Made by a program: the position numbers and the translations under genes
Part shown: positions 34,428 through 42,628 of the stretch, piece by piece
Position numbering within the stretch: position 1 is the first letter of the stretch
How the letters are laid out: every line of letters starts with the position of its first letter
Source: Evansella alkalicola
GTDB taxonomy: Bacteria; Bacillota; Bacilli; Bacillales; Salisediminibacteriaceae
DNA length: 64,000 bases
Reading direction: 5' to 3'
NCBI RefSeq assembly: GCF_019042735.1
Contig: NZ_JAHQCR010000057.1
Coordinates: forward strand, 15,595-79,594
The notes under the pieces: model-generated
Databases searched by the model: none
Told to the model about the DNA's origin: nothing
What the model saw: only the letters and a program-made list of their open reading frames with translations

Positions 34428-34474
34428 AGCGTATCCATCGAGGATACTCGAAGCAGAAACTTGATGACTGCTCA
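34428..34474 (+). repeat. Degenerate third copy of the recombinase-flanking repeat
   Basis: AGCGTATCCATCGAGGATAC and the following CTCGAAGCA...TGATG...GCTC parallel the sequence at 11859-11904. It sits between the helicase terminator and the recA promoter. Confidence 0.6.
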
Positions 34475-34481
34475 AGTTCAT

Positions 34482-34511
34482 AAAAAATCCGCCTTTTTAA
34501 GAAAAGGCGGA
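34482..34511 (-). terminator. Terminator of the DEAD-box helicase gene
   Basis: TCCGCCTTTT / AAAAGGCGGA stem with a short loop, followed on the minus strand by TTTTTTATG. It separates the cinA-helicase unit from recA. Confidence 0.88.
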
Positions 34512-34518
34512 CATTGTT

Positions 34519-36102
34519 TTATTTTCTTTTCGGTCTCGGTTTCGCTGGTTCTAAATTTATTCGTGCACCATTGACTCTTGAGTACTTTAACCCTTCGTAC
34601 ACAAATGGCGCTACTTCCTGTGGAACTTCCATAAAAGTAAAGTTCTCAAATATATCTATTCTACCTACTGCATTTACTGGGATTCCAACTAAATGAGCAA
34701 CCTCTTCTGATAGTATTTTCGGCGTTAAATCAACGTTTCGTCCAACATTAATAAAAAACCTTGTCATCCCTTTTTGTGCTCCAGTATCACCGAAATCATA
34801 TCCATCATCTTTCAGATCATCCTGGCTATAAAAAGCAAGCTTCATCAAAGACGTAATCACTTTTTCTGGTGGATAATGCTCTAGTAAATCAGCAACCAGT
34901 GGATCATATAAGCTTTCCATGTCATCATCACTTTCAATTAGGTCAATGATTTGTCCTTTCCAGACATGCTGCTGCTTTTCAACAACTTCTTCTACAGACG
35001 GCAATTTTTCCGAAGGTATATTCATTTTGATCTCAGCTTCAATAGATCTCAAATGCTTCATTTCGCGAGGCGTGACAAGCGTTACTGCAATCCCTTCACG
35101 TCCAGCACGTCCAGTTCTTCCTATGCGGTGTACATAACTCTCAGGGTCCTGCGGAATATCATAGTTTATAACATGGGAGACATTTTCCACATCGATTCCC
35201 CTTGCAGCTACATCTGTTGCAATAAGAAACTCTATAGATGAATCCCTAAATTTTTTCATAACAATATCCCTTTGTGATTGTGTTAAATCACCGTGAAGAC
35301 CATCAGCCATATACCCTCTTGCTTGTAAAGCTTCTGTTAATTCTGCAACACCTTTTTTTGTACGACAGAAAATAATGCCTAATTCGATTGTCTCACTGTC
35401 AATGACACGGCATAAGGAATCCAACTTATTTTTTTCTAGTACTTTATAATAGACTTGGTTAATTGATGGTGCCGTTACTTCTCCTTTACTAATTGTCACC
35501 TGTTTTGGACGGTTCATGTATTTATTAGACAATTTACGTATTGGAGGAGGCATCGTTGCTGAAAACAAAAGTGTCTGGCGTTCGCTATTGACTTGTTGAA
35601 GAATCTTTTCAATATCCTCAATAAAGCCCATATCAAGCATTTCGTCTGCTTCATCCAAAATTAAAGTGTGAACATTTCTTAATTGAAGCGTCTTTCTGTT
35701 TAAGTGGTCCAAAATTCTACCTGGAGTACCTACTACGACTTGAGTGCCTCGTTTTAATGCTTTAATTTGATGGCCAATAGACTGACCACCATAAATTGGA
35801 AGAATATGAACATTTTTGTACTTAGACAGCTTTTGAAGCTCACCGGCCACTTGAATTGCCAATTCCCTTGTTGGAGTTAATATAAGGGATTGTACATTGC
35901 GATCCTTCGTTACGTGTTCAAGAAGGGGAATACCGAAAGCAGCTGTTTTACCAGTACCTGTTTGCGCTTGTCCTATAACGTCTTGTTTTTTTAAAATCTC
36001 TGGGATAACTTTTTCTTGAATAGGCGATGGCGCTTCAAAGCCCATGTCCTTAATTGCTTTTTTTATATCATCAGAGATTTGAAATTCTTCAAATTTCATC
36101 AT
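34519..36102 (-). CDS. DEAD-box RNA helicase with DbpA-type RNA-binding domain
   Basis: The 527-residue protein has a full set of DEAD-box motifs: Q motif with FEEFQIS, motif I AQTGTGKT, Ia PTRELA, II DEAD, III SAT, IV IIFCRT, V ARGID and VI HRIGRTGRAGR. Its C-terminal 75 residues (GMTRFFINVGRNVDLTP ... NGARINLEPA) resemble the DbpA/CsdA RNA-binding domain, followed by a short basic tail. Relatives act in ribosome assembly and RNA remodelling. The ATG overlaps the cinA stop (ATGA), so it is coupled to cinA, while a terminator separates it from recA. In B. subtilis no helicase sits between cinA and recA. CshA, DeaD and YxiN are all possible relatives. Confidence 0.9.
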   Translation of the reverse strand: MMKFEEFQISDDIKKAIKDMGFEAPSPIQEKVIPEILKKQDVIGQAQTGTGKTAAFGIPLLEHVTKDRNVQSLILTPTRELAIQVAGELQKLSKYKNVHILPIYGGQSIGHQIKALKRGTQVVVGTPGRILDHLNRKTLQLRNVHTLILDEADEMLDMGFIEDIEKILQQVNSERQTLLFSATMPPPIRKLSNKYMNRPKQVTISKGEVTAPSINQVYYKVLEKNKLDSLCRVIDSETIELGIIFCRTKKGVAELTEALQARGYMADGLHGDLTQSQRDIVMKKFRDSSIEFLIATDVAARGIDVENVSHVINYDIPQDPESYVHRIGRTGRAGREGIAVTLVTPREMKHLRSIEAEIKMNIPSEKLPSVEEVVEKQQHVWKGQIIDLIESDDDMESLYDPLVADLLEHYPPEKVITSLMKLAFYSQDDLKDDGYDFGDTGAQKGMTRFFINVGRNVDLTPKILSEEVAHLVGIPVNAVGRIDIFENFTFMEVPQEVAPFVYEGLKYSRVNGARINLEPAKPRPKRK

Positions 36103-37349
36103 TTATTCATCCACCTTTTCATTTGCAATAATAAATAGGCTCCGTATTTAACTGAACGGTCTCTTATATTTTGCCTGCTACCAGCTAACTTCAACTCATA
36201 ACTTTTCGTTTCATCTTCTGTGGAGATACCAATATATAAAAGACCAGGCTCTTTTCCTTCAAGTTGATCAGGACCTGCTACTCCAGTAAAGCTTATTCCA
36301 ATATCAGAACCCATTATTTGTCTAACATTTCTAGCCATTTCCTTTGCACACTCATGACTCACAGTCCCGTGAATTAACGCTTCTTCTGAAACCTGGAGCT
36401 GAGATTTCTTTACTTCATTTGAATAACAAATAATACTTCCTGGGAAGATGCTTGACACACCAGGTTGTTTAGTCAATTCTGACGCAAATAATCCACCTGT
36501 AAGACTTTCCGCAGATGAAATGGTAGTATTTTTCGCCTTTAATTCATCAACAAGCTTTTCAACCAAGGTCACTTCTCCAGTACCATAGAAATACTTGTCC
36601 AATCTTGAAACGATTTCGTCTTGTAGCTTATTTAACTCATTTTCGTTCTCCGTCTCATCTAAACCCCTAATAGTTAATCGCAGCGTTACTTCTCCATCAG
36701 AAGCAAGTGGGGCTATAGTTGGGTTTGATTGACTTTCAAGGAGATCATCAATAATCTCAACTAATTGTGATTCACCAATGTCAAAAAAGCGCAATACTCT
36801 GGATTGAATCGAGATAGCATGCTGCATCTGTTTCCTAAGGTAAGGGATAACGTATTTCTCGAACATTGGGTTCAATTCTTTAGGGGGACCAGGTAACATG
36901 ATGAATAGACGATCATCATCTTTTAACCCCATTCCACAAGCTAATCCGTGGTCATTAGGAAACACATGGGAGTTTTCTAAGATTAAAGCCTGTTTACGGT
37001 TATTCTCAGTCATTACTCGATTTCTTGCTTGAAAAAAACCTTCAATTCTATCCATTGTATCTTGATCATAGACAAGCTTTTTACCAGTGAAAGCAGCTGT
37101 AGTTTCTTTCGTTAAATCATCCTTCGTAGGACCAAGACCTCCAGTCATAATAATGACATTAGAGCGTTTTTTTGCAACATGCAAAACTTCCCCTAGTCTT
37201 TTAGGATTATCTCCAACCACTGTATGGTGATAAACATTTATACCTAATATTGTCATTTGCTCTGACAGATATTGTGCATTGGAATTCACTATTTGACCTA
37301 ATAAAAGTTCAGAACCAACAGCTATTATTTCTGCATTCATCGTATTCAT
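36099..37349 (-). CDS. cinA: CinA, competence/damage-inducible protein
   Basis: CinA has an N-terminal molybdopterin-binding-like domain (AEIIAVGSELLLGQIVNSN, TGGLGPTKDDLTK, LPGPPKE) and a C-terminal PncC-type nicotinamide-nucleotide amidase domain (SSAESLTGGLFASELT, GISFTGVAGPD). In Gram-positive bacteria it is linked to competence, often in an operon with recA. The start is uncertain: the first ATG at 37349 lies 13 bp after AAAGGGG, and a second in-frame ATG at 37340 is where most relatives begin. It is 9 bp after pgsA. Confidence 0.95.
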   Translation of the reverse strand: MNTMNAEIIAVGSELLLGQIVNSNAQYLSEQMTILGINVYHHTVVGDNPKRLGEVLHVAKKRSNVIIMTGGLGPTKDDLTKETTAAFTGKKLVYDQDTMDRIEGFFQARNRVMTENNRKQALILENSHVFPNDHGLACGMGLKDDDRLFIMLPGPPKELNPMFEKYVIPYLRKQMQHAISIQSRVLRFFDIGESQLVEIIDDLLESQSNPTIAPLASDGEVTLRLTIRGLDETENENELNKLQDEIVSRLDKYFYGTGEVTLVEKLVDELKAKNTTISSAESLTGGLFASELTKQPGVSSIFPGSIICYSNEVKKSQLQVSEEALIHGTVSHECAKEMARNVRQIMGSDIGISFTGVAGPDQLEGKEPGLLYIGISTEDETKSYELKLAGSRQNIRDRSVKYGAYLLLQMKRWMNK

Positions 37350-37358
37350 GTACTATAT

Positions 37359-37937
37359 TTATACCCCTTTAATCAAGACTTGTTTGTTCTTAATAAAATA
37401 ATCAATACCCGAAAGTAGAGTTAAGACTACTGCGACATAGACCATAACTGTGTCAAAAGGGAACCCTATCATTTCAAAAATCATATTATGTAACATCAAT
37501 GCTGAAGCGGCAATAATTTGACTTACCGTCTTCCATTTCCCCCATTTACTCGCTGCAATAACCTCACCTTCACCAGAAGCTACAAGTCGAAGGCCAGTTA
37601 CTGCAAATTCCCTACTTAGTATTACCACTGCTGCCCAAGCTGGAAACATATCTAAGCCCACTAATGAGATAAATGCTGCAGTAATTAATAACTTATCAGC
37701 TAAGGGGTCTAAAAACTTACCCATATTTGTAACTAGATTATATTTTCTTGCGTAATAACCATCTAACCAATCCGTTGAAGCTGCAATAATAAATACAAGT
37801 GCAGCGAAGAAGTGATGTAATGGTATATTCGCCCCCAAAAAGCGAAGTTCACCCCAAGAGAATGGTACCAACAGCAATACCATAAAGATAGGTATTAATA
37901 TTATACGGGATATTGTAATTTGATTAGGTACGTTCAC
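37359..37937 (-). CDS. pgsA: PgsA, CDP-diacylglycerol-glycerol-3-phosphate 3-phosphatidyltransferase
   Basis: PgsA makes phosphatidylglycerol phosphate at the membrane. The 192-residue protein (MNVPNQITISRI start) carries the CDP-alcohol phosphotransferase motif D-G-x2-A-R-x8-G-x3-D-x3-D in TDWLDGYYARK and GKFLDPLADK, plus several membrane helices. I choose the GTG at 37937, six bases after GGAGG. A longer ATG frame to 38021 adds a hydrophobic leader not seen in relatives. Confidence 0.95.
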   Translation of the reverse strand: MNVPNQITISRIILIPIFMVLLLVPFSWGELRFLGANIPLHHFFAALVFIIAASTDWLDGYYARKYNLVTNMGKFLDPLADKLLITAAFISLVGLDMFPAWAAVVILSREFAVTGLRLVASGEGEVIAASKWGKWKTVSQIIAASALMLHNMIFEMIGFPFDTVMVYVAVVLTLLSGIDYFIKNKQVLIKGV

Positions 37938-38317
37938 CTTAATCCTCCTAACAGCAATTAGTATCACTAAATGGAACAAGCATGCTATAAGCTTTATCAA
38001 TTTTACCAAAAAAGGAACCATTTTGCGAATTATACATATACATATCTATTTAATTCATGATTTTCCCTCAAAAAAGAAGCTAGGATATTAGTGTCTGTAT
38101 AAATGAAATTCCGGAACGAAATAGAACTGCACAAAATTCGCTCAGAAAATAAACTTTCTCCCAGCCGGCTAGTGAGCAGCATCGATGCTTTGCATTTGTT
38201 AGCTCACCATTATATATCTCCGGTTAGAGTAAACGTATATTTTCCTCCGCTAAGATTGTGCATTGTTCGTAAATTCATTTACACACACTTATTATATCCC
38301 AGCCTCTTTTAATGCTA
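37938..38317. other. Intergenic region between pgsA and rodZ
   Basis: It is mostly filled by the long palindrome at 38072-38308. I see no gene. Confidence 0.6.
38072..38308. repeat. 237-bp imperfect palindrome, possibly a MITE-like element
   Basis: The outer ends AAAAGAAGCTAGGATATTAG and AAAAGAGGCTGGGATATAAT (the second read on the minus strand) are near-identical. Inner blocks also pair: AAATGAAATT with AAATGAATTT, TGCACAA with TGCACAA, GAAAAT with GAAAAT, CCGG with CCGG, and GTGAGC with GTGAGC. The whole element can fold into one long hairpin centred near 38190. It has no coding frame. Confidence 0.75.
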
Positions 38318-39244
38318 CTATTCATCTGTTTCATCTGTTTCTTCTGTTTCCTCTGTTTCTTCTGTTTCTTCAAAAGTAACGGTAATATTCTGGACATCAT
38401 TATTAATGGGATATTCAATTAATTGGTCATTAATGAATATTGTCGCGGTTCTTGTATTACCGATCCTAAAAGTAATAGACTCTTCATCTGAAAAATCAAA
38501 GGACAATTCATCTTCATCGTAGTATTCTCCTTGATGGAACTCATCATCGTTAGAATCCCTTATTTGGATCCAAGTATGACCTGTGAACTCCAAACGAACG
38601 TCAAGAGAATCTGTATTTGATAAGATAAAATAAGAGTGAGACCCTTCCGTACGATCAAGTGCTAACTCTTGTTCAGGTTCAGGCTCTGGTTCTGGTTCGG
38701 GTTCAGGTTCGGGTTCTTCATCAACCTCTTCTTCATCAGTATCTTCCCCATCCTCTAATACATCATCAATATCAGAGTCAGGAATATCAACTGCAGGTCC
38801 ACTCTGTTGCTCTTCACGGGATACCCCATCATTTGAACCGTTATCATCTAGATTGAAATACCAAAATGCCGTAGCAATTGCTAGTACAAAAATAACAACG
38901 ACCAACGTAGGAATAAGAGATGCTAATTTTGATCTCTTCTTCACCAGTTTTGGTTTGGCCCGATTTACACGAGGAGGGAGTTCTGAAGGCGTCTGTTTAG
39001 ATTGTGGTAGTTCATCACGATGCTCTTCGAAAAGCATATCTGAATCTAAACCTACGGCATCTGCATATCTTTTCACAAAAGCTCTGGCATAAAAATCACC
39101 TGGCATTCGCGAAAAGTCACCCTCTTCTATTGCCATCAAGTACCTTTTTTGTATTTTAGTTATGGTTTGTAACTCATCTAATGAGTACCCTTTTTCTTCA
39201 CGGGCGGTTTTTAACCGCATTCCTAATTCAGACAATCGAAACAC
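38318..39244 (-). CDS. rodZ: RodZ (YmfM), cell-shape protein
   Basis: RodZ links MreB to the elongation machinery. The 308-residue protein has an N-terminal helix-turn-helix domain (LGMRLKTAREEKGYSLDELQ, residues 5-70), a basic stretch, one membrane helix (about 110-130, LIPTLVVVIFVLAIATAFWY) and a C-terminal DUF4115 domain (about 205-290). The linker holds a Pro-Glu dipeptide run (about residues 177-191), and the C-terminus ends in a Glu-Glu-Thr tripeptide run; both are encoded by short tandem DNA repeats. It follows ymfK by 9 bp. Confidence 0.92.
   Translation of the reverse strand: MFRLSELGMRLKTAREEKGYSLDELQTITKIQKRYLMAIEEGDFSRMPGDFYARAFVKRYADAVGLDSDMLFEEHRDELPQSKQTPSELPPRVNRAKPKLVKKRSKLASLIPTLVVVIFVLAIATAFWYFNLDDNGSNDGVSREEQQSGPAVDIPDSDIDDVLEDGEDTDEEEVDEEPEPEPEPEPEPEPEQELALDRTEGSHSYFILSNTDSLDVRLEFTGHTWIQIRDSNDDEFHQGEYYDEDELSFDFSDEESITFRIGNTRTATIFINDQLIEYPINNDVQNITVTFEETEETEETEETDETDE
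38325..38372 (-). repeat. 9-bp tandem repeat encoding the RodZ C-terminus
   Basis: TCTGTTTCT-like 9-mers follow each other about five times and encode EETEETEETEETDETDE. Such repeats may vary in number between strains. Confidence 0.8.
38675..38718 (-). repeat. 6-bp tandem repeat encoding Pro-Glu run in RodZ
   Basis: GGTTC(A/G/T) hexamers, some changed to GGCTCT, repeat about seven times and encode an alternating Glu-Pro spacer outside the membrane. Confidence 0.8.
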
Positions 39245-39253
39245 CTACCACCT

Positions 39254-40030
39254 TTAACTAATGTCAAAAGATGAGAATCCTGAATCAATAACTTCATATG
39301 TAATTTTCTCATCTTCATCACTTCTTAGTTCTATTATATAATCAAAATCATCCAATGAATACTCTGTTTCTCTCACAAAAATATCGGGATGTTCCACTAC
39401 CTTTGTTGCAGGGAGCCTCATAATGTCACCAACGAGCATTTGATGCCTTTCAGAAGCCCTCATTGTTGAAACAATACCGTCAATAATATAAATATTATCT
39501 TCAGATAACTCATCATCTGCCAGTTGACTCCGAATCGTCTGTCTTAATAAAGTTGAAGATAAAAATGACCATCTTTTACTAGCACAGACACTCGCTGCTA
39601 CAATTGACTCTGTTTTCCCTACTCTTGGCATTCCACGTATTCCAATGAGTCGATGACCGTCCTGTTTAAAGAGTTCTGCCATAAAATCAACTAACAGACC
39701 AAGTTCATCCCTAACAAAGCGAAAGGTCTTCTTTTCGTCTTGATCTCGTTCTATATATCGACCATGACGGACTGCGAGTCTATCCCTTAATTTAGGAGCA
39801 CGAATTTTCGTCACCGTTATAATATCCATCGTTTCTAGAATATATTGCAAACGGAGAATACTCTCTTCGTCCTGACTTCTGATTAGCATACCCCTACGTT
39901 GGTCTTCTACACCATTTATAGTTAGGATATTAATTCTCAGCATTCCTAATAAGGAGGCAATTTCCCCAAGGAGACCTGGGCGGTTTTCATTTATTTTATA
40001 TTCTAAATACCATTGTTTTTGCTCTCCCAT
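39254..40030 (-). CDS. ymfK: YmfK, ACT-domain and P-loop protein (DUF3388)
   Basis: The 258-residue protein begins with an ACT-like segment (NRPGLLGEIASLLGMLRINILTI, residues about 15-80) and has a P-loop-like GMPRVGKTES later on. It matches the Bacillus YmfK/DUF3388 family, for which no function is established to my knowledge. The ATG at 40030 follows AAAGGGG; an ATG six codons upstream overlaps that site. It stands between ymfJ, which has its own terminator, and rodZ, with 9 bp to the latter. Confidence 0.85.
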   Translation of the reverse strand: MGEQKQWYLEYKINENRPGLLGEIASLLGMLRINILTINGVEDQRRGMLIRSQDEESILRLQYILETMDIITVTKIRAPKLRDRLAVRHGRYIERDQDEKKTFRFVRDELGLLVDFMAELFKQDGHRLIGIRGMPRVGKTESIVAASVCASKRWSFLSSTLLRQTIRSQLADDELSEDNIYIIDGIVSTMRASERHQMLVGDIMRLPATKVVEHPDIFVRETEYSLDDFDYIIELRSDEDEKITYEVIDSGFSSFDIS

Positions 40031-40237
40031 CGTCCAACCCCTTTTCAATTATTATACTCCTTACTCCCTATCATAATTGATTTATTTCTGCATTTAAAGA
40101 AGTTTCTTACACTATCTGAAAAATAATCCAAACTATTCACGAATACTTTTAAATTTGTCTTTTGTTAAATTTAAATGTTGCTTTTTTGTTTGTTTAACAG
40201 AGATTTATATTTTAAATATTTCCACTATGGAGGTGAT

Positions 40238-40269
40238 TTAAAAAAGTGCCGCTGAAAAAGCGACACTTT
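40238..40269 (-). terminator. ymfJ terminator
   Basis: AAGTGTCGCT / AGCGGCACTT stem with one mismatch, followed on the minus strand by a T-run. It ends the ymfF-H-I-J unit. Confidence 0.85.
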
Positions 40270-40275
40270 CTTCTT

Positions 40276-40524
40276 TTACCCTTTCTGAACAAGCTTAACC
40301 ATCATGTTTGCTATAGCATGCTGTTCTTCTTCAGAAGCAACATGCCAAAGATCTGAAAGAACTTTTTCTTGATCATTTTTTGGTTCAACTTGCTCAGATA
40401 AATACTCCCCTACTTGATAAGCAACTTCGTTTATTACCTTATTATCCATGCCTTCACTTTTCGCCTGATCTAAACGGTCACCTAAAAACTCTTTCCACTG
40501 ATTCCAGTTATCTAATACAGACAT
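40276..40524 (-). CDS. ymfJ: YmfJ, DUF3243 protein
   Basis: This 82-residue protein (MSVLDNWNQWKEFLGDRLDQA) belongs to the DUF3243 family known in Bacillus as YmfJ. It is predicted to be mainly helical and soluble, with no known enzymatic motif. AGGAGG precedes the ATG and a terminator follows. It lies 70 bp after ymfI. No function is known to me. Confidence 0.9.
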   Translation of the reverse strand: MSVLDNWNQWKEFLGDRLDQAKSEGMDNKVINEVAYQVGEYLSEQVEPKNDQEKVLSDLWHVASEEEQHAIANMMVKLVQKG

Positions 40525-40594
40525 GAAAGATTCCTCCTTGTGTTTAAAAATTCATCTTTAGTTTTACACATTGGAGGAATTATATGCACTGTTC

Positions 40595-41329
40595 TCAACA
40601 ATACCAAGCACCATTTGTGGAAATTATTTGACCATTAATATAATTGCTCTTTGGTGATACGAGAAAAGATACGATGGAAGCAACATCCTCTGGTGTACCT
40701 AGTCTTCCTGCTGGTATCTCAGATATTAAATCTTGCTGTTCTGATGCAGTTAAATGTCCAATCATCGCTGTATCAATTGCCCCAGGAGCAACTGCGTTTA
40801 CTTGTATATTACTTGGAGCCACTTCCTTCGCTAACGCTTTGACGAAACTATTTAACCCTCCCTTAATTGTGGAATATAGTACTTCACATGAAGCACCAGT
40901 TATTCCCCAAATGGAGGAAATTACTATTATTTTCCCTTGCTTCCTTCGTAATAGATAAGGGAGAAATGTTTGGGTTAACATCATTGGTGTTGTTACACCA
41001 CTGACAAGCTCCTGGGATAGTTCTTCATGGGTTAAATCGGTAAATAAGCCCCATTTGGACGAACCGCTGTTATGCACAATTACTTCTGGATTTATGGATA
41101 GTTCTTGAACTTTCTTTAAAGTTTCTTCTGGCTTAGAAAAATCAGCTTGAACTAAATCAATTTCCACTTTATATTTTTGAATGATTGAGTTCCGTAATGC
41201 CACTGCTTTATCTTTATTTTGATTATATTGAAGTATGAGGGAATATCCATCTGCAGCTAAATTCTCTGCTATAGCTCCCCCGATTCCTCCACTTGCCCCA
41301 GATATAAACGCCACTAAACCATTACTCAT
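40595..41329 (-). CDS. ymfI: YmfI, short-chain reductase (EF-P 5-aminopentanone reductase)
   Basis: YmfI reduces the 5-aminopentanone on elongation factor P Lys32 to 5-aminopentanol in B. subtilis, which EF-P needs for full activity. The 244-residue SDR has the NADP motif SGASGGIGGA, the NSG block, catalytic Ser in VISSIWG and YSTIK (Tyr-x3-Lys). It is also similar to FabG, so the specific role comes from its place between ymfH and ymfJ. It follows ymfH by 6 bp. Confidence 0.88.
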   Translation of the reverse strand: MSNGLVAFISGASGGIGGAIAENLAADGYSLILQYNQNKDKAVALRNSIIQKYKVEIDLVQADFSKPEETLKKVQELSINPEVIVHNSGSSKWGLFTDLTHEELSQELVSGVTTPMMLTQTFLPYLLRRKQGKIIVISSIWGITGASCEVLYSTIKGGLNSFVKALAKEVAPSNIQVNAVAPGAIDTAMIGHLTASEQQDLISEIPAGRLGTPEDVASIVSFLVSPKSNYINGQIISTNGAWYC

Positions 41330-41335
41330 CCTTCG

Positions 41336-42628
41336 TTATTTCCCCTTTGGTGTAATATGACACTCACTCATCTGTGTTTCTGTTAAGAAGTGTTCTTGCA
41401 TTGCCTTTGATAGATCATCTACTGTTATTGACTCTAATACAGGAATCACCTCAAATAGATCCATGTCATTAAAACGATATCTCGTGAATTGATTTGCAAT
41501 ATATTCTGGTGAATTCAGTGCCCTTAGAAAATAACCGATTTTCTTTTTTCTTATCCCTTCCATCTCATCCTTATTAAGTGGCTTTTGTATAAATTCTCCC
41601 ACCATCGTTTTTATTCTTTTACCGAGTTCTTCAGGCCGATCCGTATCACCACCAACTACAGAAAATCCAAAACCGTGTTCGCCTGAATAATCAAATGAAA
41701 AGGAATCATCAATTAACCCTTCATCATGTAATTTTTGATAATTCTCTCCACTTTGACCAAACATCATCTCCAATAACAATTGAATTGATAATTCATGTTT
41801 TAACAGGTCTTTCCCTTGCTTTTCTGGTTTACGGTCCTTAAATCCAACTAAACATTTCCCTGTATTTACGTTCATTGGAATAGTCACTAGTTTTTGATCT
41901 ACTTCCTCAGGTTCTTTTTCAAAATACCGTTCAACATGCTGAGGTTTTTCGAATTCTTTTCCTGCTTGATTTTCTCTAATGAGTTTAAATGTACTTTCTG
42001 GATCAAGATTTCCTACAACAAAAAAAACCATATTACTTGGGTGATAAAATGTTTCGTAGCAAGTATATAAGAGTTCCTTCGTTGTTTTATAAATAGAATC
42101 AACTGTTCCAGCTATATCAATTTTTACAGGGTGGTTTTTATACATGCTACCAATAAGTCCGAAGTAATTCCTCCAATCAGGATTATCTTCGTACATTTTA
42201 ATTTCCTGTTCTATTATCCCCTTTTCTTTCTCAACTGACTCTTCAGTGAAATAAGGTTTCTGAACAAAATCTAATAATGTCTTCAGATTTTCTTCAATAT
42301 TCATCGTACTTGAAAACAAATATGCTGTTCTCGTGAAACTTGTAAATGCATTGGCAGAAGCACCTTGTTTACTAAATAATTGGAATACATCCCCGTCCTC
42401 ATCTTCAAAAAGCTTATGCTCTAAAAAGTGAGCAATTCCATCTGGAACCCTCAATGGTTCCTTCTCATTTAGAGGAATAAAGTGATTATCTATGGAACCA
42501 TATTTTGTTGTAAACGTTGCATATGTCTTATTAAATCCTGGTTTGGGCAAAAGGTAAACTTGAAGTCCATTAGGAAGTTCCTCATAATATAAAGTTTCCT
42601 GCAGTTGATCAAACGACACTTTATTCAT
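41336..42628 (-). CDS. ymfH: YmfH, M16-family zinc protease
   Basis: The 430-residue protein is a pitrilysin-type peptidase with an intact HxxEH motif (His67-Phe-Leu-Glu70-His71). It is the catalytic half of a pair with YmfF, whose end overlaps its start by 8 bases. Such pairs act as heterodimers in other systems. The substrate in Bacillus is unknown to me. Confidence 0.9.
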   Translation of the reverse strand: MNKVSFDQLQETLYYEELPNGLQVYLLPKPGFNKTYATFTTKYGSIDNHFIPLNEKEPLRVPDGIAHFLEHKLFEDEDGDVFQLFSKQGASANAFTSFTRTAYLFSSTMNIEENLKTLLDFVQKPYFTEESVEKEKGIIEQEIKMYEDNPDWRNYFGLIGSMYKNHPVKIDIAGTVDSIYKTTKELLYTCYETFYHPSNMVFFVVGNLDPESTFKLIRENQAGKEFEKPQHVERYFEKEPEEVDQKLVTIPMNVNTGKCLVGFKDRKPEKQGKDLLKHELSIQLLLEMMFGQSGENYQKLHDEGLIDDSFSFDYSGEHGFGFSVVGGDTDRPEELGKRIKTMVGEFIQKPLNKDEMEGIRKKKIGYFLRALNSPEYIANQFTRYRFNDMDLFEVIPVLESITVDDLSKAMQEHFLTETQMSECHITPKGK

